This document shows positions 35,804 through 52,878 of a stretch of 64,000 nt of DNA, piece by piece. The stretch is taken from the NCBI GenBank assembly GCA_028554795.2, contig CM068829.1, forward strand, positions 132,992,825 through 133,056,824, in the 5' to 3' direction. A model generated the notes under the pieces. It saw only the letters and a list, made by a program, of their open reading frames with translations, did no database searches and had not been told where the DNA came from. Every line of letters begins with the position of its first letter. Positions within the stretch are counted from its first letter, which is position 1. This DNA is from Sinohyriopsis cumingii. Its lineage: Eukaryota > Mollusca > Bivalvia > Unionida > Unionidae. The translations under genes were made by a program, and so were the position numbers.

Positions 35804-37000
35804 ATGGGACAAAGTTTGAGCAAGGCGGAAACTAAGACGATGTATTGGGATGCCCCTGCGATGGAGACGAAGAGCGATGGCATGGCAGCTACCAAAACAA
35901 CCACAGCCATACTTCCAGAAGAGAATTATTTTTATTGGATTTTCGCTGATTGTTTTTTTTTCCTCTTAGCAAGACATTGTATCGTGCTGCCAAAACTCAA
36001 CTGGAAAGTGCACGCTTACCCAGGTGCAACGATGGTTGCAAGAACAAGCCGCGTACACGTTACACAAACACATTCGACGAAATGTTTCCAGAAGCAGCAC
36101 CAAAGTGGAGGGCGTCGATCATCAATGCCAAGCTGACTTAGTCATTTGGTCACTTACAATCGCGTCTACAATATTTGTTTTGTTTCATCGCTTTCTTTAT
36201 CAAATTAGCCAGGGTCATGCATTTGACTTCCAAAATGAGCTCCGAGTTTTGAACCAATGCGCTCATCACTCTCTCCGATGGCAAACAGACAAAGGTACCG
36301 AATTTCTGAACCAAACTCTCCAAACAGAATTCCAAAAAGAGACATCCATGCCTTCACCACCGAGAATTACGAAACCAAACCAGCATCGTGGAACATTTCC
36401 AACCACATTTTAAAAGAATGCAAGTGAAAATATTTACGCATCAAAACAACGTCAAGTACATCGACGTCTTACCGCGTCTGGACAAAGCTAATAACTAATC
36501 TTACCACTGAAGAATCAGATGCGCTCGCGAAGAAGCAACCCCTAAAAGAAAGTGGCCGTCTTGGGGCGCTTGCATGGAACGTCCCCTAATACTCCCAAGA
36601 AACGTGGCCTGATGACGACGGGAGATTTGGTGAGCATTAGAAAAACTAAACGCGCCGTCGATAAGGGTCATTGACCAAACTATTCCACCGAATTGTTTCT
36701 TGTAACTGGACGAGTGCATGGACGTCATCCTTCTGTCTATAAATTTGAAAACATTAAGGGCAACGTGTTAAAAAGGAACATTTTACTTGCCCGAGTTACA
36801 ACAAGTTACCAAGAAAGAATACAACGTGTACGACATCAAAAACATTCTCGATAAAAGAACCAGTAAAGTAGGGAAACGCCGAGTCGAAGAAGCGAAAGTG
36901 CGTTGGAAAAGATTCTTGATTCTTGGATCGATGCTTCGCAAGTCGTCGACTATAAAAAGACAGCGACCGCTTCTTTTCGAGTTCTTCTCTTCATGTTCAC
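35804..37000 (+). pseudogene. Polinton integrase with C-terminal chromodomain, decayed
   Basis: Pieces of a retroviral-type (DDE) integrase of the Polinton/F54H12.3 type appear in order across three frames. An N-terminal block is QRWLQEQAAYTLHKHIRRNV (about 36027-36086), followed by a first-Asp region QADLVI. A second-Asp region is WQTDKGTEFLNQTLQ (36282-36326). A core tail is HQNNVKYIDVLPRLDK-like (about 36440-36485), and the chromodomain is YNVYDIKNILDKRTSKVGKR (36817-36876). Frame changes and stops separate the pieces, so no functional enzyme can be made. A short in-frame leader from ATG 35804 precedes it, possibly from a separate first exon. Confidence 0.78.
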
Positions 37001-37510
37001 CGTGAATTTATACATCCTCACTTTGTGTCTGTCGGGAAGTTGCATTTCGACAGTGTCAACGTTGATATAAAAGGAGATCTGGGAAAAAATATTTCCAATT
37101 TTCGAAAAGAAAAGTCACAGTGAAACTACATTTTCGGAAATGATTTTCAAACGACTTGTAAGTCACGTATCATGTGTACTGAGGTAACGCTCGACAACGA
37201 GGACATGGTTTAGGGATAGCCCCCATCTTGAAACCGATGGTCACGCGAGGATTGAAAGCTGCCGCTTTGACGCAAGGAAAAGAATTTCGCTAAATTGCCA
37301 TCATTGACAAACAAAATCCCAAAGAAGCCTTCTTGAGAGCAAGTTGAAATGTCTTGCTTCAGCGGGGAAAAACCTTTTGGCTCCCCGAGAGACTCATATA
37401 AATGCCCTTCCCCGTTTACGCCACAGCAAGGACAAGGCAGAAAGAGACGACGACACCCCTCCAGAGCTCATAAGCACGTTGTGGGAAAGACTAAGAGAAG
37501 AACAGCTTGA
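37001..37510 (+). pseudogene. possible Polinton structural-gene fragment
   Basis: Several short frames read in the same direction, one with GIAPILKPMVTRGLKAAALT near 37216-37275 and one with NPKEAFLRAS. A glycine- and alanine-rich pattern of this kind is seen in minor structural proteins of Polinton-like elements, but the identification is weak. The stretch sits between integrase and capsid remnants. Confidence 0.3.
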
Positions 37511-37523
37511 GAACTAGACGTCG

Positions 37524-38823
37524 TTGATTATTAACATAACAAATTATTTACCGAGATTCTTGCGAATGTTCCAAGTCAGAATTGGATGTGTTTGGCATGC
37601 CACTCACCATGATGACGATGCGAGAATCCCAATCAATCGAATTTCATCCCGTCTTGTATTTGACGACTTCGGCCCCCTCGAATTCGAAATCAAAAGACAG
37701 ACCGAAGGTTACATTGCTCTAAACAGCAGTTACTTGTACCTAAAAGTCAGAATTCTCAAAAGGACGATACCACTCGATGGGCCGATGCCAAAGTAGATCC
37801 CGTCAACAACTTCATGCATTCCTTGTTCGGTGAAGTGGACTTCTACTTGAATAACAAACTGGTCATCAGTAGCATGATTAATTAACGTTACCGAGTGTAC
37901 GTAAAACATCTCTTGACATAGGAGAAGAAATCAAACACATCCATCTGGATTCTTGCGCAGTATGGAAACCTGACACGTTGGAGAAGTTCAACGATACATC
38001 CATGACAGAAGATGGCAATCCACACCATGCGGAATTTAACGATCATCGAAAAAATAACCTACAAGGGGGCACCTTAGAATTGATGGATTGTTTGCATTTG
38101 GACATGTGGTTGCAAGATAAGTATTTGTTGAACGGAATGGATGTCAGTCTGAGACAAAATCTAAACTATACTGTTAACAATTTTAACGGGTAATGCGAAC
38201 AAGTGCAAAACCATCAGCCAAGGAGCCCGACTACGTACGACGTGTAGAAGTGTTACCTAAAGTGGGAAATGACATCAGTCACACTTTGAACAGATCGACC
38301 ACCAAGTATCCCATACGACGAGTGGAAGTGAAAACCTTCACAATTGCCACTGGACTCCGATCCAAGATTGAAGATCATCTTTTCCAAGGACATTTATCCA
38401 AACATGTAATCATTGGCATCGTCAGTTATGAAGCCTCAACAGAGGAATCACTCAAACTCCTTTCGCGTTTAAGCACTACCAAGTGTCCAAGATAGAAGTC
38501 AGTCGAGATGGTCCGACTTTGTGTACCAGACCCTTCGAACCTAACTTTGAGCAGAAGAATTACTTTAAATCTTGCTGAGGTACCAACAGCAGCCACGGCA
38601 TTTCGTACGACGATTAAGCAGGAAGTTGTGCTTTCTGGGCTTTTCATTTCACTCCAGACCTTGGCAGCGACGAGGGCCACTTCTACTCTATAAAATCCGG
38701 CCCACTTCGTGTAGAACTTCAGCTTGCAAAAGTTCTACCCAACACGGTGAACGTCATCTTTTATGCAGAATTTGATAATACTCTAGAAATCAACAACTTG
38801 AGAGAAATTATTTCAGACTATTA
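37524..38823 (+). pseudogene. Polinton major-capsid-like protein (F54H12.2 type), decayed
   Basis: Frame-broken blocks match, in order, the conserved protein found next to Polinton integrases and interpreted as a double-jelly-roll capsid. The blocks include DDFGPLEFEIKRQTEGYI, LNSSYLYLKVRIL, LHLDMWLQDKYLLNGMDVSL (38092-38151), RSTTKYPIRRVEVKTFTIAT (38297-38356), EDHLFQGHLSKHVIIGIV, FTPDLGSDEGHF and AEFDNTLEINNLREI. At least four frame shifts or stops interrupt it. This is an old genomic copy, described only. Confidence 0.75.
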
Positions 38824-38828
38824 GAAGC

Positions 38829-39284
38829 TATGGAAGAATACCTACCCTCTTTGGACTGCGGAGCCTCTTTGCAGATGGATGACGAAGATGTCGTTAAACC
38901 AAAAGAAGTAGAAAATACTACAGAAGAAAAAGACTAAAGAACATCATAATGTCGAGATGACTAGAAGAAGAAGAACACTTAGTTTCCTGTTTTGCCAAGC
39001 ACCTGGCTGAAACAAAATTACAGCTCTGACCCACGAACATTGTTATAGACGTCAAATCGACCATCCTAGTCAGATTCAACACGATAAATGTATGATGATG
39101 AGCCAAGAAGAAAAATTGGAATGGTATCTGGATGACGCTTGGTGTGTAATCTCCGAAGGAAACGTTTTGCATCAGAGATATAAAGACTTGCGTGACTAGT
39201 CCTCCCCTCCATTGACTTCTCTGGAGATTCAAGGCATAGAATCTCTACTTCCAGAGAGTAAGAAAAAAGCCATTTACTCTACAT
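38829..39284 (+). pseudogene. unassigned Polinton interior
   Basis: A short acidic frame beginning MEEYLPSLDCGASLQMDDED follows the capsid relic. Heavily broken sequence comes next, with no recognisable domain. Confidence 0.35.
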
Positions 39285-39712
39285 AAAAATGAAAAGAAAA
39301 CGTCAGGATTGAGTTTATCAACTTATTGTCACCTTTATACACAAAATATGGATGCCTAGTAACTTCATTATCCTCTGACGTACAGTTTGTACACGGCTTC
39401 TTAGAATCCTGTCGTGTGTGCTAAAGATGAGCTTCCTCATCGCAAAACTAGAGACGATCAAGCCTATATCATCAACACCAACGACAGTCATCAACTAGAA
39501 ACTTACTGGATGGCCCTTTACTTTCCCAACGATCACAGTGTGAACTATTTCGATTCGTATGGATCCCCACCTTTGGAAGACGATATCATTGACTTTATGA
39601 GAAGAAAAATACAAAGACAACTCGATTCAATAATGTGAGATTACAAGGCACAGGCTTCGTGGTGGGTGGACAATATTGTGTTTATTTTGTTCATCAACGC
39701 AGTCTTGGATGA
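39285..39712 (+). pseudogene. Polinton adenain-like cysteine protease, decayed
   Basis: The pieces are ETYWMALYFPNDHSVNYFDS (39499-39558, with WMALYF in place of the usual HW-A-YF histidine context), YGSPPLEDDII and, in another frame after about 39632, QGTGFVVGGQYCVYFVHQRS with the catalytic-type cysteine in GQYC. This W-A-YF...YFDSYG...GQYC order is typical of the adenovirus-like maturation protease carried by Polintons. The frame break and the change at the expected histidine imply loss of function. Confidence 0.75.
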
Positions 39713-40199
39713 CCCTTAGAACATCTAGTACTTATTTCGATAGTAACTATTCTAGAAACGATGATAAGTAGAAAAATGGTTTTATAAATATTATGCAAAT
39801 TTTTTGTCTTTAGCAAGGAGAAGTAGTGTGCATCGATGGCCAATGCCCTAGATCAGTGGAAATCAAGCTTGACTTCACAACGTTGTCAATTTTGTAAATA
39901 TGTTCATGTTTGACAATTTTTTGATTTGTTGATTTGTATTGGAAAAGCTGAAAAAATATTGTGTTATTGAAAAGATTGTGTATGTTGTTTTTTATTGATA
40001 CTGTATGCATATATGCTCTTTCACCTCTCTCTATCCCTCTGGGTCATGTTTTAGCTGGAATTAAAATGGAAGGGATGTTTTCCTTCATGTACGCGCTTTA
40101 GGCATGAAAATAGAAAAATTTAGCAGTCTGTTCATCCATCATTGTTGTGTCTTTATTCTTTTAAACTTTAGATAAATTCTCACACACGCACACACTCAC
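39713..40199. other. no gene seen
   Basis: AT-rich sequence downstream of the protease relic. A run of GTTGATTTGTTGATTTG-type slippage lies near 39915. Confidence 0.35.
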
Positions 40200-40965
40200 A
40201 CCATAGAATGATGGGTAGAGGAGTTTTGCATAATGTGTGTTCGGGATGTTGGATGGTATATTGGTGTGATGGATAGTGTTTTTGTGGTGTAAGGGATAGT
40301 ATATTTTGTGAGATTACATCTTCTCTTACATTCTAAGTTAACTCAAGGTGTTTTAGATAGTGTGTGCAAGGGATGATAGATCGTATATAAGGCGTGAGAG
40401 AGTATGGTTGTGAGATTTCATCTCCTATTTTTACACTCTAAGTTAACGCAGGACGCTTGGGATAATGTATGTATGGCTGTTGGTTGGTATGTTTGTGACA
40501 TTTCCTCTTCTTCTGTTATTGTGTAAACTAACATATGGCGTCTTGGATTGTTTGTGTTAGGGGTGTTGGATGGTATAGGTGGTGTGATGGATTGTATTTT
40601 TATCTGGTGTAAGGGACAGTATATTGTGTGAGATTTCATCTCCTTCTCTTACATTCTAAGTTAACACAAGGTGTTTTGGATAGTATGTGTAAGAGGTTTT
40701 GGGTGGTATATGAGGTGTGTGACAGTATGTTTGTGAATATCGTCTACTTTTGCACTCTAAGCTAGCACTATCTGATGTATGTGGTGTGGGTGTTGGATGG
40801 TATAGGTGGCGTGAGTATTTTTGTTGGATTTCATCTCCTTCTCTTACACTGCAATCTAAGACAAAGGTGATGGGGTGTTAAATGGTATAGGTGGTGTGAT
40901 CGATGTTATGTTTGTGAGATTTCATCTCCTTCTCTTAAACACCAAGCTAACACAAGGTGGTGTGT
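40200..40965. repeat. degenerate tandem repeat, about 85-145 bp spacing, seven units
   Basis: The phrase GTGAGATTTCATCTCCTTCTC followed by TTACATTCTAAGTTAACACA recurs with substitutions and indels starting near 40308, 40407, 40491, 40635, 40730, 40823 and 40910. GGTGTTGGATGGTATAGGTG-type spacers lie between. Confidence 0.7.
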
Positions 40966-41014
40966 GTATGTGTGTGTGTGCGTGTGTGTGAGCGCGCGCG
41001 CGCGTGTGTGTGTG
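40960..41014. repeat. (TG)n/(CG)n microsatellite
   Basis: TG repeats flank a short run of alternating GC. Confidence 0.9.
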
Positions 41015-41039
41015 TTGAAAATCCAAACTTAAATATCTT

Positions 41040-41290
41040 TACCATTACCCTTCCCCTTTCACCCTGTAAACTTTTCTGCTCCATAAACCCATAAACACTT
41101 TTGTCCCCATAAACGTTTCTGTCCCCAAAGTGTCGCTTCCATATTAAATTGCCATCGTCCCAATAAATAATTTTGTCCGTAAAAACCCTTTTGTCTCTAT
41201 AAAAAGCCCTGTCCCTATAAAACATTTTGTCCTTATAAAACCCTTTTGTCCCTATAAACCCTTTTGTACCCATAAACATTTCACGTATCA
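41040..41290 (-). repeat. minisatellite of about 17-18 bp near the right end of the Polinton
   Basis: On the minus strand a unit close to TTTATAGGGACAAAAGGG is repeated about 14 times with variation. The same words (TAGGGACAAAGGGTTTTATA) appear once or twice in the left inverted repeat near 35206-35227, tying this array to the element's ends. Confidence 0.75.
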
Positions 41291-41369
41291 TTTCCATACC
41301 TACCTACAATAGTACGTATTGAGGTCAACTCGAACTCTGTTACTAATTCACTACTACTTGTAACACTGT

Positions 41370-41466
41370 TGCTATTTTTCCCTAGCGTCCAGTACCTTGC
41401 GTCACTATGTTAAATTCTCGTTTGTCCATATAATTTTTTTCCGCCATTGTCCTTATATAAAACGAT
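41370..41466 (-). repeat. right inverted repeat of the Polinton relic
   Basis: Inverted counterpart of 35096-35215, with about 85-90 percent match by eye in the aligned blocks. Confidence 0.65.
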
Positions 41467-41475
41467 TTGTCATTA

Positions 41476-42614
41476 AGGTGACGCAAATACCTACTAAGGT
41501 AGCATAAACTCACATTAAATACATAAACCATCGCGTGTGAAATGACAGATATCATTTAAAATGGTCAAACTATGAAGGTATGATTTAAAAACATTGATTC
41601 GAAAAACAGTTAAAAGAGAGAGTCTTTTGTCGTTCTCCTTCAAAACTCAGACTGATCCAGCCTTAATTTTCTACCAAATTGTTCGATGCAGAAGGTTAGT
41701 GAACCAGGATAGCTAATATTGTTAATTTTCATTTGCAAAAATACCGAATTTTTACAATTTGTTATGCAAATCATTTTGGCATCGAGAAGCAATTTGCTTA
41801 TAGATAGAAACAAATTTTTTTTTCGAACGCGTACGTGCCATGTTGCCAAAAATCTCTTAGACGTGAGAGGTACAATACCACCTCCTCTCTGCGATTTATT
41901 CTGTAAGAGGGATACTGCTCTCATATGGATAGATGTTCCAAACCTTGTTTATGGAGTTCTCATCCCACTTATGTTGACAAGTACATAAACTATGACGATT
42001 ATATAAATATATGTAGTGCTACGACTCTGTGGTGTTCAACGAAGTTACAGAAGAGAGCGAGAGCCCAGCAAGATGTATAACATTCAACAAATAATTTATT
42101 TCCCTTGGATTCAAAGTAACAATTTCAAAAGAACTTATAGTGTTGTGAATCGAATCTTAAATAGTCATAATGTTTTATCATAAGTCGAAAAGTTTAGAAT
42201 TCCAAATGAATTCCAATGGTGATTCGAATGAATCCCAATTTTAAATGTGCTGATGTGTCAGTAACCTGGAATGTTGCGACATGTTCATAGTCTTGATGCA
42301 TATGAATGATATAATCTAAAATGTCTTTGAATTAGTTCACATTAATCCCAAAATAGTGATATAGTCCAAGCAGTATTAATGAGCAATTTGTAGTTTCAGT
42401 GAATTATTTAAATCATAAAATCCTCTCAAATAAAACTGAAACAACAATAAGACCGATTTTACTTCGGATTTTAAGGTAGTAATGAGTACATCTAATATAA
42501 TTAACCTTAATATTAAAACCCAAGACACAATTTGAAAACCAGGATGCGGGTCAAAACTTCATTTTCTTAAAAGTCAGTGTTATAAACAATCTTATACAGA
42601 TCCCCACTACTCTG
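41476..42614. other. no gene seen
   Basis: AT-rich sequence without supported features. Confidence 0.4.
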
Positions 42615-43310
42615 TTATCTTAATGGAAATATCCATAAAACTGTAAACAAAGTTTGTTTCTTGAAAACTCTAAGGTCGTAATCAGGGTAGTATCCGGAAC
42701 TAAGAATCAAGTAAACATATTTATCATAATATTTAACGGCTTTGGCTGCGTTCTCTACGCATTTATTTCTGGTAATACCAATGTGACCAAGCAGTCTAGA
42801 GTACATAATGCTTTTGTTCCAATATAATGAACAAATTGTGTTGTCTTTTTTAAATCTTGGGTATTAATGGATTGTCAAATATAAGGTTTCGTAACATGTT
42901 CAGTTTTGAAATACGAAAAGATCATCTGATTTGTGGGTTTGATATAGAGGGTGGTGTGGTATCAATATAATTCAAAGATTTCATTATGGCTACAGCTTCT
43001 GCGGTCACGGTTGAAGCTTTATTCAGTAAACAGCCCGCAACTGTGTCGTGTGGTATTGCAATGTTAGCTGCAACCCTAACTCTTGCATTTCAACCATCTC
43101 TATACAGGAATAATATATAACCACTACAGGAGTTTCTAATTGAACGTACTTGTGGAAAAGAGAAGATTGGTACAGAACTTATTTTACTGACAAAGACTAA
43201 ATAGTATAGGGATGAGAGTGAGCTAAATAGCTTTCGCGGTATTTCAAGAATAGAAACTTGTGCAGATTTAGCATGTGTGATTTTTGCTTCTTCGTCATGA
43301 GGACGAATTT
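42615..43310 (-). pseudogene. RNase H domain fragment, probably from a non-LTR retrotransposon
   Basis: On the minus strand the order of pieces fits a ribonuclease H fold. LYRDG at about 43092-43106 is candidate first Asp. VAANIAIPHDTVAGCLLNKA and STVTAEAVAIMKSLNYI near 43000 give a candidate Glu. LLGHIGITRNKCVENAAKAV near 42740-42800 corresponds to the H-GI-GNE-AD--AK tail, about the right distance downstream. Stops separate the pieces. Non-LTR elements of several clades, and Gypsy elements, carry such a domain. No reverse transcriptase is visible next to it, so the parent element is uncertain. Confidence 0.48.
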
Positions 43311-45068
43311 ACATCACAAAACCTTTCGATGAAATTTGTGGCCTAAAGACGATATTATAGACTGATTAGATAATAGTTTAATAGAGTATATGGTGGAGCA
43401 TATGTTGTTTGCCTTATCATTTTAAAACCAATTTGTAGATCTTGACAGCGTACTATTTTGCTTTAGAGAAAATGCCAAATACAATTTGTTGAGAAGATTC
43501 CTTCATTTTGCATAGGCATTTTTTTTATTCTGAAGAGCAAAACTAAAAATGAATTAAAATTTATGTCTTGGGTATTGTACATAGATAAGAAGTCAGGTTG
43601 ATCATGGGAGGTAACTGCAGCGAAAACGTGAGAGAAGCTACAATATATTAGACTTAATGATGAATGCGCCAAAAAATCAGAGTAACAAATTCATAGTTAT
43701 ATTGAAACCAATTATGGGAAACAGAATTGTCTTCAAAGTTTAATTATTACAAGGGTATGTGTTGAGTTGTGCCTTAGGGGATGCTGTAGCAACGCATTGT
43801 GCAATTGGAGACTATCCAATATTATTATCAGTTCACTATTGGAACTTAAGTTTATCCCATTCAAGTTCATATTCTTTCTACAGGGTGATTCTATGCAATA
43901 CAACAGTTTAACGTTTCTGCACATTAATTAATATTGAACTTGTATTTTCACAATAAAAATACAAGCACTTAGATAAGTTTCTTATTGTATGAAAAAGAAT
44001 GTGTTTATTGTTGCGATAAATTGTTTAAAGTTCAGATGAGTTAAATATTTTAAATTGGTTTAGATTTTATTATGACCCCTAGGTTGCACAATATTGTTTT
44101 GACTCTTCCAAAATATTTTCTCTTATGAATGCAATACCATGTTGATATTGGACAGCTGTACAATGTGGAGCCAATCATGATTGTTGATAAACGGATAATA
44201 AATTCAAATCGCTGCTTTGTCTGCTTTTACTACGTTTAGAGGAAACTTATGATGCGTGCTTTTTCTTTAGTTCCTGAAGCCGAGGAAAGGACTGGTTTCC
44301 CAATAAAATAGTTTAATTGTCAACACTTTATTATAACCGTTCTTCAGATAATCACTCCAAAGTTTACAATAGGAAAAAGGTCCATCATGTTAATTTGAAA
44401 TAGCTGAATAAGGAAATGTGGGATTTTCGGTTTGTTTTCTTTTAGCTCTACAGTCATAGACCAGAAGAGCTTATGGCCTGGTCTGTTGTCCATCATCCGT
44501 TGTCTGTCGTCCGTAATTTAGCATAAATTGTTGCTACTTATAGTCCAGTTAGTCCTAAGTGAAAACTGCCGCACAGTGGCCGTCTTGAAAATCTTGTTAT
44601 CGGAGGTTATCTTGAAGTGATGGTCATATCAATATAGGGTTTTCACCAAAACGTCTTCACATAACGTCATTTCAAACGTATCTAATTTTACTATAAAATT
44701 ATCATCACCTCCACATGAAATACTAATAGATACACGTATAGTTTCAAACTTATCTGCTTTTTCAATAATGACATCAGCAATTCCACATGTAACTGCATTG
44801 TATACATTCACGATATTCAATAAATGAATCAAGCGGCTTCTTTCAGCACCTGTATTTTTCGAGACCAGAACATGATAAAATTGGTCGACTTTACTTTCGA
44901 GGAAGGCTTATTTTTGATGTAGGCTTAATTTCGTGTTTATACATTTAACAATCACAAAGTTGGTTTTCCAACGAATTGCAATGTTTACTGTAATATTCTC
45001 TCAAAGATACTCAGTATGGATACTGCTGTCTCATCATTTTTATTTACTTTTCTCTTTTTCTGAATAAG
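43311..45068. other. no gene seen, putative intron sequence
   Basis: If the candidate exon at 34188 belongs to the MIEAP-like gene, this is intron. A GTCCATCATCCGTTGTCTGTCGTCCGT stretch at 44488-44514 resembles a dispersed mollusc repeat, but I cannot delimit it. Confidence 0.35.
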
Positions 45069-51708
<6,640 letters not shown>

Positions 51709-51827
51709 GCGTCAGTTCCTGGGGAGGACAAGCTGACAGACGATAGGACATTTGACAAAAAGAGTCGGTCCCTATATGGAGACAAGACGTAACGTCAGCT
51801 CAGGGCGACCCTTCATCTTGGAGAAAG

Positions 51828-52109
51828 ATGGATTACGATCCAACACCAACTCAAACCTTCTCATCACATGGAAACACGGAATCATCACATGGAAACACGA
51901 CACTGCACCAAAGACTTACGGAAAATGCGATACAGTTTCGCCTAAATCAAGTATTGGTGAATGATCATCAAGTGGAGAATTTTAAACGTTTCTGTTCCTA
52001 TTATCCTTCATGTGGTGAAGCGTCCCTACGAAAACTCTTTGGAAATGATCTTCAGCGCTACTACGATCTGTATTCTCTCATAAACTCTGGAGATGACAGT
52101 TATGCTTAA
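51828..52109 (+). CDS. hypothetical downstream ORF, unknown
   Basis: Ninety-three codons follow 119 bases after the MIEAP-like stop, with a repeated SSHGNTESSHGNT motif and an ending rich in aromatic residues (FKRFCSYYPSCGEASLRKLF). It shares the gene's composition and could be 3' untranslated sequence, an alternative C-terminus reached by a different splice, or a chance frame. No known domain is recognised. Confidence 0.25.
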   Translation: MDYDPTPTQTFSSHGNTESSHGNTTLHQRLTENAIQFRLNQVLVNDHQVENFKRFCSYYPSCGEASLRKLFGNDLQRYYDLYSLINSGDDSYA

Positions 52110-52782
52110 TGTTTAGATTGGTGTCTGCGAATATAAGACCCACGCTCGGCGTCGCGTAACGTCTAAATATCAATCCAGGTGCAACTCATTTATTCTGCAC
52201 AACATTTTCATAATGTACATTTACCTCTTATGCTATTTCTTAAACCAATGTTTAAATGTCACTTGCATGTTATAAACGGTGGTTAAATTTCCAAATTGTT
52301 AAGCCAAAATATTTGAACTATGCAATCCCAAACATATCAAAATATTTTACAAAACGTCTGCTGAGCTAAATAAAAGTCACTTAAATAAATCCGTAGATCA
52401 GAATAGAACAGAAACATAAATGTTATGTAGTCCGTTCGGTGTCTTAACTGGCCATAAAATTAATTTTTTTCAAGTTGTACGTTCCACACAGTTGTGAGTC
52501 ATCTCTATTGTTACCGTGTCGACGTAGGATTCACATTTTGGCCGAATACCACAATCGTTCAAAACTAAGCACTTGGGAGAAATTAGCATGTAGGTATGCC
52601 TCTATAGATTTAACAGTATAAGGTCAAGACGTGATTGGCTACCAAGTTTGAACCTGTCGTGACGTGAATGGTATTTGTGCTGGACCCAACCTTACACCGA
52701 TTCGCCTACAGTGACCATATTCTTGCTCTTATCAGACAGGGTAACATGTTATCGGCTATTCAATCTTCTTGGACTACGAGTT

Positions 52783-52784
<2 letters not shown>
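52110..52784. other. 3' flank of the MIEAP-like gene
   Basis: Probable 3' untranslated region and downstream DNA. AATAAA at 52369-52374 is the best poly(A) candidate. No coding feature is supported. Confidence 0.45.

Positions 52785-52857
<73 letters not shown>
52785..52857. repeat. (TA)n microsatellite
   Basis: About 36 TA dinucleotides just upstream of the truncated Penelope-like element. Confidence 0.95.
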
Positions 52858-52859
<2 letters not shown>

Positions 52860-52878
52860 AACAACACCAACACGTAGA

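Larger units (their letters stand above)
35090..41475. mobile_element. Polinton/Maverick relic, internally deleted
   Basis: Three Polinton hallmark genes lie between related inverted repeats: a retroviral-type integrase with chromodomain, a double-jelly-roll-like capsid protein and an adenain-like cysteine protease. Related inverted sequences lie at about 35096-35215 and 41370-41466. Intact Polintons are typically 15-20 kb and also encode a protein-primed DNA polymerase B and a packaging ATPase, of which I find no trace. At about 6.4 kb, with every gene broken by stops and frame changes, this is a dead remnant. Element limits are approximate because I could not identify an exact terminus or the 6-base target duplication expected for the class. 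Confidence 0.7.

Noticed and set aside
41040..41290. Regularly spaced repeats considered as a CRISPR array
   Set aside because: The genome is eukaryotic, there are no unique spacers of constant length, and the units are variable minisatellite repeats.
43733..43924. ELIIILDSLQLHNALLQ as the third-Asp motif of the nearby RNase H fragment
   Set aside because: It lies upstream of the first-Asp and Glu motifs on the same strand, so it is in the wrong order for one domain.
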